A stretch of DNA of 64,000 nt, taken from positions 1 through 64,000 of the forward strand of contig CALLAL010000017.1 of NCBI GenBank assembly GCA_938002255.1. The letters run 5' to 3'. Shown here in pieces: positions 1 through 8,879 of the stretch. The translations under genes and the position numbers were made by a program. Source of the DNA: an uncultured bacterium (lineage in GTDB: Bacteria; Desulfobacterota; BSN033; UBA1163). The stretch's first letter is position 1; every line of letters begins with the position of its first letter. The notes below the pieces were generated by a model. That model saw nothing but the letters and a program-made list of their open reading frames with translations. It had not been told where the DNA came from and made no database searches.

Positions 1-162
1 TGCCATTACAAGGTGAGATGCAAAGGTATGCCTGAGATCATGGAAGTGGAAATCACTTATCTTGGCTTTCTTCAATGCTGACTTAAAAGACCTTTTGACA
101 TCCTGGTAGGGATTGCCAGTAGAAGGATCATAGAAGACATAGGAAACATCAATCCATCTATC
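1..162 (-). pseudogene. Tyrosine recombinase (phage-type integrase) fragment
   Basis: The minus strand stays open from a TAA at 163-165 to the window edge. It encodes about 54 residues including [11 protein letters not shown], the box II motif of tyrosine recombinases in which the first Arg is catalytic, preceded by a typical segment ([15 protein letters not shown]). The N-terminal core-binding domain and the box I Arg region are absent upstream, because the frame closes at 163. The 3' end lies outside the window, so the downstream catalytic residues cannot be judged. The gene is therefore truncated at its 5' side exactly where the neighbouring ClC remnant begins. It is probably the debris of a mobile element. 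Confidence 0.7.
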
Positions 163-181
163 TTAAAATAGTTAATTAGTT

Positions 182-891
182 ATGCCTGACCCCGAAACTG
201 AGCTATTATTGAATCCAAGTGGTTTTGTTTTAGTTGGCATGGGAGGTTTTTTCGCCGGGGTCGCCAAAGTTCCTATCGCCTCATTAATTATGGTTGCTGA
301 GATGACAGGTGGCTATAGCCTGATTGTCCCGATCATGATCGTTTCGACCGTCTCTTATCTTTTATTGGGAGAGACTTCACTCTATGAAAAGCAGGTTTCC
401 ACCCGAATCGATTCCCCAGCACATGTTGGTGATTTTGTTGTTGATATTCTGGACCATATCTCTGTCAAAGAGGCCCTCCCTCCGGATAGGAAACTCGAGG
501 TTGTTCCAGAAGGTATGCAGCTTGAGGAAATTCTCCAATTGTTTGTTCACTCGAACCAGAACAATTTTCCTGTAGTGGATAAAATTGGTCGTTTGAAGGG
601 AATCCTTTCATTAACCGATATTCGGGGGGCATGTACGAAAAAGAACTTCATAAACTGGTGATTGTAAAAGATATTGCTGTCGAGGAGGTATTGACCGTAA
701 CGCTGGAGGATAATCTCAATGCCGCCCTGAAAAAAATGACAGAAGCTGAAATTCGGGAATTGCCTGTGGTGAGTAAGGAGGATCCTCAAAAAATTATTTC
801 TATGCTGAGCCGAAAAGACATTATCCGAACTTATCATGAACAGATTGAACGAATCAAGAAAGGACGGTTTAAACAATCAGTCAGAACCTGA
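182..891 (+). pseudogene. ClC-type chloride channel with CBS pair, 5'-truncated and frameshifted
   Basis: The first frame (182-661) starts within the late ClC membrane domain: GMGGFFAGVAKVPIASLIM and the following EMTGGYSLIVPI match the helix N region of prokaryotic ClC proteins. A first CBS domain follows (about residues 90-150, PVVDKIGRLKGILSLTDI). The second CBS domain is in another frame (631-891, ELPVVSKED...IISMLSRKDI). The frames join at a G6 run (624-629); a 1-base insertion or 2-base deletion there restores a continuous C-terminus. More than 300 N-terminal residues, including the selectivity-filter motifs, are missing and a stop lies in frame at 173-175. Not a functional channel as it stands. 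Confidence 0.75.
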
Positions 892-1043
892 CTTTTTGTC
901 TTGAGGAATTGAATTTTTTTCTAAAACTCTTTTCCAAAAAATGTCTTTCTCCTGATTTACAATTTTTAAACCCCCAAGCCTTCTAACCCTCAACTAATTA
1001 AAACTAAAGTTTATTTTTAATTATACCTTCTTGGGGAAATTAC

Positions 1044-1060
1044 TTGGTATATCTTTTGCA
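1044..1060 (+). promoter_or_regulatory. Sigma-54 (-24/-12) promoter for the minor pilin operon
   Basis: TTGGTATATCTTTTGCA has GG (1046-1047) and GC (1058-1059) separated by exactly 10 bases, the invariant spacing of RpoN promoters. Transcription would start near 1071, just before the ribosome binding site GGAGG at about 1079-1083 of the first pilin gene. Type IV pilin genes are commonly sigma-54/PilR controlled, which fits. No enhancer site was identified. Confidence 0.65.
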
Positions 1061-1089
1061 AACTTTATCAAAACAGAGGAGGAATAAAA

Positions 1090-1482
1090 GTGAAAAACTC
1101 TTTAAATTCAAATGGTTTTACACTTGTGGAAGTTCTTGTGTCACTGGTTATTTTAGCAATTTCCCTGCTTGCTCTTGCCAGTTTAATGACAACAACAACG
1201 AAAAACAACGCTTTTGGGGGAAATCTGACCGAGGCAGCAACCTTTGCTCAGGACAGGATGGAAGAACTGAGAGTAACTGATTGGGATAATATTGTAAGCG
1301 GAAATGACCCAAACCCTATTCAAGGTTCCACCGGTATTAATTATACCCGTACATGGACAGTAGTTTTAGGACCAAACAGTCCGGCTCCGCCTAATGACAA
1401 TGAAAAAAGAGTGACTGTAACCGTGAACTGGAACGATGGAGCACCCCACTCCATCACCTTTTTATCCGTCATCACACGATAA
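1090..1482 (+). CDS. pilV: Type IV pilus minor pilin PilV-like
   Basis: A 130-residue prepilin-like protein. The N-terminus has a short basic leader and the prepilin peptidase site G/FTLVEVLVSL, with Glu at +5 of the mature protein, followed by a hydrophobic helix (about residues 10-35). The segment after the helix (AATFAQDRMEELR) is characteristic of PilV/GspI-type minor pilins. A GTG start at 1090 is preferred because GAGGAGG lies 7-10 bases upstream. It heads a tight cluster with pilW, pilX and pilY1 and probably helps form the pilus tip/priming complex in the inner membrane and periplasm. Confidence 0.85.
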   Translation: MKNSLNSNGFTLVEVLVSLVILAISLLALASLMTTTTKNNAFGGNLTEAATFAQDRMEELRVTDWDNIVSGNDPNPIQGSTGINYTRTWTVVLGPNSPAPPNDNEKRVTVTVNWNDGAPHSITFLSVITR

Positions 1483-1503
1483 TAGATCATAAAGAGAGAA
1501 ACG

Positions 1504-2196
1504 ATGAAAATGAAGAAGTTATTATTTCAGAGAAAAGGAATCACACTGATTGAATTATTGATTGGATTGGTGATCTGTGCTTTTGTTATCGCAGCTATCT
1601 ACCGGGTCTTTATCGCCCAGAGCAAGGCCTATGTGGTTCAGGATCAGGTGGTGGAGATTCAGCAGAATATTCGAACCGCTACGGAGATGATGGTCCGAGA
1701 TATTCGTATGGCTGGATTTGATTTTGACAATTCAACGTCACCTTTCCAGATCACAGATTTTAAACCGAATCCTCCCTATCTTCTATCTAGCAATTCCATC
1801 ACCGTCTGGTATGAAAATTACGTTCAGGGTCCACCAATGATCTCTGAAATCCACGCCATCCGTTATGCCCTGAATGGTTCAAATTTAGAGAGACAACTCA
1901 GCATCAATGGTGTGGCTCAACCTGCTGAAGTCATTTTAGAAAATGTAGTGGGTTTAGAGTTAACCTGTGGTCGCGATGGAAGAATCGGCTTTGAACACAC
2001 TCAGGACGGAGTGGTCGATGATTGGGTGGATTGCGGCACTATCAATAACAATCAGGATAAAGTCATCGCCGTGCGGGTGAGTTTAACCACACGACCTGAG
2101 CAGATCAATCCTCAAGATGATCGTTTTACAACTATCTCTCCAAGAACGTTAAATACGATAGTCGCCTTAAGAAATCTCTCATTAAGAAAATTTTAA
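1504..2196 (+). CDS. pilW: Type IV pilus minor pilin PilW-like
   Basis: A 230-residue prepilin with leader MKMKKLLFQRKG and processing site G/ITLIELLIGL, then a hydrophobic segment. The following region (VEIQQNIRTATEMMVRDIRM...GFD) is the typical PilW/GspJ signature of an amphipathic helix leading into the globular domain. It lies 21 bases after pilV and 16 bases before pilX, so one transcript is likely. Expected role: minor pilin of the PilVWX-PilY1 tip complex. Confidence 0.85.
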   Translation: MKMKKLLFQRKGITLIELLIGLVICAFVIAAIYRVFIAQSKAYVVQDQVVEIQQNIRTATEMMVRDIRMAGFDFDNSTSPFQITDFKPNPPYLLSSNSITVWYENYVQGPPMISEIHAIRYALNGSNLERQLSINGVAQPAEVILENVVGLELTCGRDGRIGFEHTQDGVVDDWVDCGTINNNQDKVIAVRVSLTTRPEQINPQDDRFTTISPRTLNTIVALRNLSLRKF

Positions 2197-2212
2197 GGAA
2201 AGGATGGGAGGG

Positions 2213-2686
2213 ATGAAAAAAGATATTCTTTTAAAAAATGAATCGGGAATGGCGCTGGTCATTGCCCTGGTCATCATGACCGTATTAACGTTGATTGGCT
2301 TGGCTGCAACCTTCACCTCAACGTTTGAGATCATGCTCTCCGGTGAAAAGAGAAGATCGACCGATGCTTTCTATAATGCGGAAAGCGGGGCAAATGTTCT
2401 GACCACCCGATACCAGAACTTTGTCCCTGGTCGCTCCGATTATGATCCTTTTACAGATCCAGCAAATTTAAACCCCACCAATGTCATTGCAAGGATTGAA
2501 TACGATCCATTGAAAATGGGACCGCCTGAAGGTGAATCCTTTGGAAGAGATTATGCTTACTTCTGGGTCATCTCTACAGGCAATGATCAAACAGGAGCTG
2601 CGACTCGATCTACCTGTACCGTTGAATTAAACGTTTACAGGGTGTTAGTGTCCGCTGACTCGGTCACCGAGGTGGTCGTTAACTAA
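2213..2686 (+). CDS. pilX: PilX-like pilus assembly protein
   Basis: About 157 residues. The N-terminus reads NESGMALVIALVIMTVLTLI, a PilX N-terminal signature, followed by GEKRRSTDAFYNAESGA, a conserved PilX segment. It lacks the canonical Glu at +5, as PilX/GspK-type pilins often do. The ATG at 2213 fits the purine-rich AAGGA at 2199-2203; an in-frame ATG at 2204 is an alternative. The gene is followed immediately by pilY1. Likely role: minor pilin that nucleates the pilus tip together with PilV, PilW and PilY1. Confidence 0.8.
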   Translation: MKKDILLKNESGMALVIALVIMTVLTLIGLAATFTSTFEIMLSGEKRRSTDAFYNAESGANVLTTRYQNFVPGRSDYDPFTDPANLNPTNVIARIEYDPLKMGPPEGESFGRDYAYFWVISTGNDQTGAATRSTCTVELNVYRVLVSADSVTEVVVN

Positions 2687-2700
2687 TGGAGGGTTTGGAA

Positions 2701-5700
2701 ATGAAACGAAGGATAGGATTATTCATGCTATTGATGGTATGCGTTCCCTTCTCTGCCGCGTTAGGAGCGGATACCGATATTTATGTTCTTGACCAGACGA
2801 TTCAGCAAGTTCCACCTGATATTCTCTTTGTCCTTGACCTCTCAGGCAGTATGCGCTGGACCCCTGCTGGACAGCATATGTATATTTCCTCCTCCTATAG
2901 TTGCGGAAGCGATGTCCCTTATTATCCAACCTCCGGGACAGGACACACCAAGCAGTGTACCATTGATCCTTACGGTACTGTTCCCAAATGGGGTGATGCG
3001 ACCTGTTCAGGACCTTTTTATAGATCTTCACGAACCGTCGGTGAAATAGCCTATACCACGGATTGCAGTCGAGTCGAGATTGCCAAAAGAGCGATTAAAA
3101 GCATCCTGGATGCCAACAATAATGGACAGGTTGAAAACATCGATTACGATGAGCTGAATATGAGAATGGGATATATGAGGTTTTACGATTGCGGCAGCGA
3201 CACAGGAACCAATTATAATCTGGGATGCAACCGGTTGATTAACCCTATATATACGCCTTATGAAACCATCTGGAATACCATCAACAGTGCAGGAGCGTCA
3301 GGAGGAACCCATCTGGCTTATTCGTTGAAGGAAGCCAAACTCTATTTAGATACTCATAAGAATGGAGATGATGCAAAAGCCTGCCGAAAAAAGTTTGTCA
3401 TCTTGATCTCTGACGGAGAAGATACCCTCGCCTGTAATGGAACTGGCTCAGAAGCCCAATCAGATCAATATAGAAGGAGGAGGGAAACAATCGCCGCAGC
3501 GAGGGCTCTCTCCAATGCAGGATACCACGTCTTTGTTGTTGGATTTGGATCTCCTTTACCCCTTGCCCTTCAAAATACCCTGAATTGGGCGGCTTACTAT
3601 GGAGGGACGAACAATCCGGGTGTTCCTGACTCCATTATAGGTACTTATCTCATTCCTGCTGGCCAGCTCTACCCAGCGGGAATGAGCAGTTGTTCTAACC
3701 ATACACTGGACCCCGGCAGTCAGCCTATTTCAGGATATGCCTATTTTGCTGATTCCCCTGCCCAGCTCGAACAGACTCTATTGGACATCAGGGACTACAT
3801 TCTGAATCTACTCGCAGAATCCACCTCCTACGTAGCGCCAGTGGTCCCGATCAGTCAGATGGAGAGCTTCAGCTCCATGAATCGAATGTATTTAGCCATG
3901 TTTAAACCCACTCTGAAAAGTTTATGGCTTGGGAATATAAAGAAATTTGGGATTGCGGACACCCCGAGCGGAAATATTAAAATCGGAGATATCATCGATG
4001 TCAACAACCAGGCCGCGATAACTCCCACCAATGAAATTGAAAGGACCGCCCGTTCCTACTGGAGTTCAGACAGCGATGGAGGAGAGGTGGTAAAGGGAGG
4101 AGTCGGGGAACAGCTGGCGAATCGAGACTTGATTAATGATCCAAGAAATATCTTCACCTATGTTGGATTGCCCAACAAAAAACTCCTCACAGAACCCGAA
4201 AACGCTTTTACAGTTTCAAACTCGAACATCACTTATTCTTTATTAGGGATATCCAATGACGCATTGTGGCGGGAGCGTATCATTCAATTTGCCCATGGCT
4301 TCGATTCTTACGACTGGAATAATAATGGAGTGAGGAATGAAAAAAGAAAAGGATCGTATACGAATAACTTAGGGGTAGAGCAGGAGGTGGATTGGATTTT
4401 AGGTGCTTTTATCCATTCTCGGCCCCTCATCATTCATTATGCAAATAAATCTGTAATCTTCGCTGGATCAAACGATGGGATGTTTCATGCATTTGACGAT
4501 GCAACAGGGAGAGAATTATGGGCTTTCATCCCGCCCAGTCTCTTGTCGAAGTTAAAAGATTTTGAAACCAATGTTACACTCCAAATCTTTTCGGATGGTT
4601 CGCCAAGAGCCTATATCGAAAAAAATTCAAGTGGAACCATCACAAAAGCAATTATTATCTTTGGGCTCCGGAGGGGGGGCGATCGATATATTGCACTTGA
4701 TGTCACCAACCCGAACGCGCCAACGTTTTTGTGGGAAATCGCTCCTCCTGGATCTTCATCTCCTTTATTGGGTCATGAGATCACCTCGGGATTCGGAAGA
4801 CTTGGTCAAACCTGGTCGACTCCTATGATTAAATTGGTGGCCGATGGGGACGGGAAAAGGGCTGTCGTTTTTTTCGCGGGTGGATATGATACATGCAATG
4901 ATCCAAACCAGAGTTGTGGCTCTTCGGATCAGCAGGGTAATGCGATTTATGCCGTTGATGTGCTCACTGGTGCAATACTCTGGCAGTTCTCTAAGACAAA
5001 TGATTCTCGCATGACCTTTGCGATTCCGAGTGATATCGGTGCCTTTGATATTAATGGGGATGGTAAAATCGACCGACTCTATGTCGGAGACATGGGAGGT
5101 CAGCTCTGGCGATTTGATATCGGGGATTTAAATCATACAGCCAGTTGGACAGGAAAAGTCATCTTCAGAGCCAATGCATCGTCTGCGGAAAAAAGGAAAA
5201 TGTTCCACCCTCCTGATGTCTCACCGGCATCTGGATTCCAATGGGTTTTTATCGGGACAGGAGATAGAGAGAACCCAAAACAGGAAACCGGGACGGTTGG
5301 TTTCCCGACTCAAAATCGATTATATGCCATTAAAGATACGAACCCATCCACACCTTTGACAGAATCGAATCTCGTGGATGTCACCAGCGATCTCTTGCAG
5401 AAACCCAATCCTACGAGTGAAGAAATTATATTACAAAATCAGATATTCCAGCAATTGAACGAACGAAACGGCTGGTTTATTACGTTGGAAAATGTCGGAG
5501 AGAAATGTTTGGCTCCGCCTCTGATTTACGCTGGAGTAATCTATTTCACCACGTTTACCCCTTCCTATGAAAACATAGGAGATATCTGTTTTTTAGGAGA
5601 AGGAACGGGCAGGGTTTACGCTTTACAATACAAGACAGGGATGGCCATGTTTAATTATGATCTTACCAATGATATCGAAGATCAACCTCCAACGATCTAT

Positions 5701-5871
5701 AAATCAGACCGTTCTATGGTGATCGGGGCTGGCATTCCATCTCAGGTTGTTATTGCCATCGTCAAAGGTGAGGTGGTTGGATATATTGGAGTGGGAGGGG
5801 GAGTATTTTCCCCAGACGAGTTAGGCGGAAAAAGTATTAGAGTTCTTTACTGGCGAACTGCTCCTCAATAG
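2701..5871 (+). CDS. pilY1: PilY1-like pilus tip adhesin with VWA domain
   Basis: A 1056-residue exported protein. A signal peptide occupies about residues 1-25. A von Willebrand factor A region follows, starting with the MIDAS-type DLSGSM and continuing to about residue 370 (ISDGED, HVFVVGFG). The C-terminal half is the PilY1 beta-propeller: SNDGMFHAFDDATGRELWAF, then a calcium-loop DINGDGKID followed by GDMGGQLWRFD. Many paired cysteines in the VWA region suggest disulphides. ATG 2701 is chosen over 2686 because GGAGG sits 8 bases before it. PilY1 caps the pilus and promotes extension or adhesion; it is last in the pilVWXY1 set. Confidence 0.9.
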   Translation: MKRRIGLFMLLMVCVPFSAALGADTDIYVLDQTIQQVPPDILFVLDLSGSMRWTPAGQHMYISSSYSCGSDVPYYPTSGTGHTKQCTIDPYGTVPKWGDATCSGPFYRSSRTVGEIAYTTDCSRVEIAKRAIKSILDANNNGQVENIDYDELNMRMGYMRFYDCGSDTGTNYNLGCNRLINPIYTPYETIWNTINSAGASGGTHLAYSLKEAKLYLDTHKNGDDAKACRKKFVILISDGEDTLACNGTGSEAQSDQYRRRRETIAAARALSNAGYHVFVVGFGSPLPLALQNTLNWAAYYGGTNNPGVPDSIIGTYLIPAGQLYPAGMSSCSNHTLDPGSQPISGYAYFADSPAQLEQTLLDIRDYILNLLAESTSYVAPVVPISQMESFSSMNRMYLAMFKPTLKSLWLGNIKKFGIADTPSGNIKIGDIIDVNNQAAITPTNEIERTARSYWSSDSDGGEVVKGGVGEQLANRDLINDPRNIFTYVGLPNKKLLTEPENAFTVSNSNITYSLLGISNDALWRERIIQFAHGFDSYDWNNNGVRNEKRKGSYTNNLGVEQEVDWILGAFIHSRPLIIHYANKSVIFAGSNDGMFHAFDDATGRELWAFIPPSLLSKLKDFETNVTLQIFSDGSPRAYIEKNSSGTITKAIIIFGLRRGGDRYIALDVTNPNAPTFLWEIAPPGSSSPLLGHEITSGFGRLGQTWSTPMIKLVADGDGKRAVVFFAGGYDTCNDPNQSCGSSDQQGNAIYAVDVLTGAILWQFSKTNDSRMTFAIPSDIGAFDINGDGKIDRLYVGDMGGQLWRFDIGDLNHTASWTGKVIFRANASSAEKRKMFHPPDVSPASGFQWVFIGTGDRENPKQETGTVGFPTQNRLYAIKDTNPSTPLTESNLVDVTSDLLQKPNPTSEEIILQNQIFQQLNERNGWFITLENVGEKCLAPPLIYAGVIYFTTFTPSYENIGDICFLGEGTGRVYALQYKTGMAMFNYDLTNDIEDQPPTIYKSDRSMVIGAGIPSQVVIAIVKGEVVGYIGVGGGVFSPDELGGKSIRVLYWRTAPQ

Positions 5872-5978
5872 GAAAGGAGGCCCGATAAAGAGAAGAAAAA
5901 TTTACCTTTTAAGAAATGCTTAGTGATTGGAACCTGACGAAGCCTTTGCCTGTCAACTAAGCAATGAAGGAGAGGAAG

Positions 5979-6308
5979 ATGAAAAAAAGAAAAATCATAT
6001 CCACCATAACTCTCACTATATGGATTCTCATCATTTTCACATCCACCGGATGGGGACAGGTAAAAGAGGGGAAGGATGTTGTTTTTTTCTCAGGAATCGT
6101 TAAAGAGATTTCCTGGGACCATCAATCCATGATAATTCAGGGTAAGAAATGTTATGTCTCAAATGATACCCAGGTACTGGATCAAAGGGGAAATCGCCTT
6201 AAGGTAACCGATATTAAAGCTAACGCAGATGTTACAATTGATGCAATCCCTCATGGAAATGGTTATCGTATAATTAAAATTATTCTCATTACTGATAAGG
6301 GGGTATAA
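5979..6308 (+). CDS. Small exported protein of unknown function downstream of pilY1
   Basis: 109 residues with an N-terminal signal peptide or anchor (about residues 1-25, ending near STGWG) and a beta-rich remainder (SGIVKEISWDHQSMIIQGKKCYV...VTDIKANADVTIDA). The latter resembles small single-barrel domains that set a 'DQRGNRL' loop between strands. Good SD (GGAGAGGA) precedes ATG 5979. It is co-directional with the pil operon, about 100 bases downstream of pilY1, and could be co-transcribed. I do not recognise a specific family; a periplasmic accessory of pilus biogenesis is only a guess by position. Confidence 0.6.
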   Translation: MKKRKIISTITLTIWILIIFTSTGWGQVKEGKDVVFFSGIVKEISWDHQSMIIQGKKCYVSNDTQVLDQRGNRLKVTDIKANADVTIDAIPHGNGYRIIKIILITDKGV

Positions 6309-6335
6309 CAAGACGGTTAAGTTAGGAATTGGCCC

Positions 6336-6376
6336 AAAGCAGGAGCGCAACTGATTGAATGCGCCCCTGCTTTTTT
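6336..6376 (+). terminator. Rho-independent terminator after the pil operon
   Basis: AAGCAGGAGCGCA pairs with TGCGCCCCTGCTT (one mismatch) across a short loop and is followed by TTTTTT on the plus strand. It lies between the convergent pil-side gene and the DUF4410-like gene. Confidence 0.85.
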
Positions 6377-6388
6377 GTTTTGATGAGG

Positions 6389-6937
6389 TTATTTCCCTTT
6401 CACTTTCAGTATGGTTTTGGCGAGGGCTTCCCCATTGCGGTCCATGGCATATTCCACCGTATCTTCTGACCCCGTCGAGGTCGTTCTCAGGTCTGTCTCA
6501 TAAACCACTTTTCCGGTAGCCCTGTCAACAAACTGATACCGGGCAGCAAAAGCAGCAGTTCCGGTAAATTCTCCGCCCGGAATAAAGGACCGTCCAATTC
6601 TTCTTCCCACGGTAGCTTTGGAATATTCTTTCACCTCACCCTGTAGAATAAGGACTTTTTTCCCGGAGGGAATCTCTTTGGCCCCCTTACTCCCTTCCTT
6701 CACAATCGTTTCAAAGAGGTTATATTTCTCTGAGTATCTTTTCAATTGATAGACCGCCTTTTCAGCCATCTGCATGCCTGCTGACTCCGGAGCTGGAGAT
6801 CCCGAAGGAACCTCAAGATCTTTGACGACGAGGACCTGATAATCTCTTAAATTGGACTCCTGGGCATCAGCCACAAGACCCATCGCAAAAACCAAACCCA
6901 GAACCGTTAACACCAACTTGATATGATTGAATCTCAT
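6389..6937 (-). CDS. Exported DUF4410-like protein (copy 2)
   Basis: 182 residues with a signal peptide (about 1-26, VADA/QE). The mature part has DYQVLVVKDLEVPSG, KVLILQGEVKEYSKA and RATGKVVYETDLRTTSTG, a pattern resembling DUF4410/lipoprotein-type periplasmic proteins: a short motif announcing an absolute amount, then a beta-strand giving a 'G.V' turn, then a 'G..V' repeat. ATG 6937 is supported by GGAGGAG eight bases upstream; TTG 6943 is less likely. It follows a similar gene 29 bases upstream, suggesting a duplicated pair in one operon. Function unknown. Confidence 0.6.
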   Translation of the reverse strand: MRFNHIKLVLTVLGLVFAMGLVADAQESNLRDYQVLVVKDLEVPSGSPAPESAGMQMAEKAVYQLKRYSEKYNLFETIVKEGSKGAKEIPSGKKVLILQGEVKEYSKATVGRRIGRSFIPGGEFTGTAAFAARYQFVDRATGKVVYETDLRTTSTGSEDTVEYAMDRNGEALAKTILKVKGK

Positions 6938-6966
6938 GCTCAAATCTCCTCCCTTCTTTGGATTGG

Positions 6967-7578
6967 TTACCTTCCTGTCTGATAAACCCTTTTAATGTAT
7001 TCGACACAGTAAGTAGAGATGCGATCCACTCCTTGACTCAAATAGGCATATCCCTCTCTCGCCCCCAACGACCCTCCCCGCATTCCGCTGGTAGGTCTTA
7101 AATGATGGGCCAGAAGTATCCTCTTATTATCTGCTGTGCTGACGTAGGTCTTAATCTCCACGACTGCCTTTCCAGCTCCCATCCCAACCCAGAATCTCGC
7201 CGCAGCAGAACCCGGATGCATGGCCAGTACATCTCCCCAGATCACCAGTGTGTTGGAACCCTGTGCCTTCGACTGATCATCAGTCACTTCCTTAAAAATA
7301 CCCGCTGCCATCAATTTGGTTCTAAGCTGGACTCTGTAAGTATCTCTGTATTCTTCTAATTTCCCGGGCCCGATGTCAGGAAGTCCAGCAATGGAGAAAT
7401 CTCCAATGACCACTGTATCATAAGCCTTTAAATCCACACCCTGTCCAAGAAATACAAAACCTGTAGCATCCTTTTGAAAAGTCACCTGTGATTTGTCCTT
7501 AATATCCCCCTCTTGCCCATGGAGGGGGCAAACCCAAAATAGACTCCATAATACCAAGAGAACGATTGTTCGTTTCAT
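6967..7578 (-). CDS. Exported DUF4410-like protein (copy 1)
   Basis: 203 residues with a clear signal peptide (MKRTIVLLVLWSLFWVCPLHG/Q). The body (YDTVVIGDFSIAG, NTLVIWGDVLAMHPGSAAARFWVGMGAG, VVEIKTYVSTADNKRILLAHH) has the DUF4410 layout of an N-terminal 'vvigdF' strand, a central 'l.v.G.v' strand and a C-terminal amphipathic helix. ATG 7578 has the SD CGAGGAAAA. It is the first of two tandem homologues on the minus strand and is preceded by a well-formed promoter (7646-7674). Probably periplasmic or outer-membrane associated; no activity can be assigned. Confidence 0.65.
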   Translation of the reverse strand: MKRTIVLLVLWSLFWVCPLHGQEGDIKDKSQVTFQKDATGFVFLGQGVDLKAYDTVVIGDFSIAGLPDIGPGKLEEYRDTYRVQLRTKLMAAGIFKEVTDDQSKAQGSNTLVIWGDVLAMHPGSAAARFWVGMGAGKAVVEIKTYVSTADNKRILLAHHLRPTSGMRGGSLGAREGYAYLSQGVDRISTYCVEYIKRVYQTGR

Positions 7579-7645
7579 CTTTTTTCCTCGTCCGTTTTTA
7601 GAGATTAATTTCCAAAGTGTCATACGGTGAACAACAAGATAACTA

Positions 7646-7674
7646 ATCATAAATCCAATACCATTGAATTTCAA
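7646..7674 (-). promoter_or_regulatory. Sigma-70-type promoter for the DUF4410 pair
   Basis: On the minus strand TTGAAA (7674-7669) is separated by 17 bases from TATGAT (7651-7646), giving a start near 7639, about 60 bases before the ATG at 7578. Confidence 0.5.
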
Positions 7675-7677
7675 CCC

Positions 7678-7704
7678 TTGTCTTTTAATAAAAAATGATA
7701 TAAT
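7678..7704 (+). promoter_or_regulatory. Possible sigma-70 promoter for the opine dehydrogenase-like gene
   Basis: A perfect -10 TATAAT (7699-7704) has TTGTCT (7678-7683) upstream with a short 15-base spacer. It lies 41 bases before the ATG at 7746 and back to back with the divergent promoter at 7646-7674. Confidence 0.4.
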
Positions 7705-7745
7705 GGGGGATAAGAAATTACTAATCATGCATGGAGGACCACTGG

Positions 7746-8879
7746 ATGGAAAAAGATTTGATCGCCATTTTGGGAGGAGGAAACGGAGGACATGCAGTCG
7801 CCGCCAATCTCGCCTTGAATGGATATAAGGTGAATTTCTTTGAGCTCCCTCAGTTCGCTGTAAACTTTGAAAAAGTTCTGCGAACCAGAGAAATTCGTAT
7901 CGAAGGCGTTTCAATTGACGGGACAGCCAAGTTGAACCTTGCCACCACGGATATTCAGCAGGCGATTCGAGGAGCAGAGGTAATCTTAGTCATCACCCCA
8001 GCCTTCGGACACCAGGCAATGGCAGAAACGTGTGCTCCTTTCGTCGAGGAGGGTCAAATTATTACCCTGATGGCCGGGTCAGGGGGAAGCCTTGAATTTG
8101 CCAAAATTTTTAAACAGAAAAAGGTAAAGAAAGAAATCGTCTTTGCCGAAACTTGCACCCTCCCTTACGGCGCTCGACTTAAAGGTCCTGGATTTGTTGC
8201 AGTGTTTATCAATGCGGTTATTCTTCCCACAGGAGTTTTTCCTTCAAAACGGACCGATGAGGTCATTCCAAAACTGAAACAATATTATCCCATCATCACA
8301 CCTGCAAAGGACGTTCTCGAAGCCGCCATCAATAACCCGAATCCAATCGTTCATCCAGTAGCCACCCTATTGAGCGCCACCCGAATCGAACACGCAAAAG
8401 GAGAATTCTATCTCTATGCTGAAGGAATGACCCCTTCTGTCGCCAGAGCCTACGAGTCGCTTAATGAAGAAAGACTTGCGATATGTAAAGCCCTGGGATA
8501 TCAACTGTACCACTGGGATAACCTCGATTTTGAAAATTATAACCTTGGTGAAACGGAAGAGGAGTGTCGTTATCGGATTCTTAACACCAGTATGGATGCC
8601 ACCTTTGGGAAGGATGGGATTTACGCAGGAATTAAGATGAAGGGCCCTGAACATCTAAAAGATCGTTATATCACAGAAGATGTCCCATACGGAATGGTTC
8701 TAATTTCAACTTTGGGAGATCTCATTGGAGTTCCTACACCCACCCACGATGCTGTCATACAGCTGGCCTCTGTCATTAATCGAACCAATTATTTCAAGAA
8801 AGGACGTGGAATTAAGGAATTGGGGCTTTCTAAAATGGATAAAAGGAGTTTGAGGAAATTTCTAACCGATGGAAAATAA
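7746..8879 (+). CDS. NAD(P)-dependent opine dehydrogenase-family protein
   Basis: 377 residues. The N-terminal Rossmann fold begins AILGGGNGGHAVAANLALNGY (dinucleotide GxGNxG/A loop), then a short loop ending in E (FFELP) that would bind the ribose. The C-terminal domain has NPNPIVHPVATLLSATRIE, matching the conserved Asn-His region of the octopine/nopaline dehydrogenase family (NPxPxxHP), with the His as the presumed catalytic residue. ATG 7746 is preceded by GGAGG eight bases upstream. These enzymes couple an amino acid with a keto acid by reductive amination; the substrate here is unknown. It stands alone between a promoter and a long AT-rich gap. Confidence 0.8.
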   Translation: MEKDLIAILGGGNGGHAVAANLALNGYKVNFFELPQFAVNFEKVLRTREIRIEGVSIDGTAKLNLATTDIQQAIRGAEVILVITPAFGHQAMAETCAPFVEEGQIITLMAGSGGSLEFAKIFKQKKVKKEIVFAETCTLPYGARLKGPGFVAVFINAVILPTGVFPSKRTDEVIPKLKQYYPIITPAKDVLEAAINNPNPIVHPVATLLSATRIEHAKGEFYLYAEGMTPSVARAYESLNEERLAICKALGYQLYHWDNLDFENYNLGETEEECRYRILNTSMDATFGKDGIYAGIKMKGPEHLKDRYITEDVPYGMVLISTLGDLIGVPTPTHDAVIQLASVINRTNYFKKGRGIKELGLSKMDKRSLRKFLTDGK

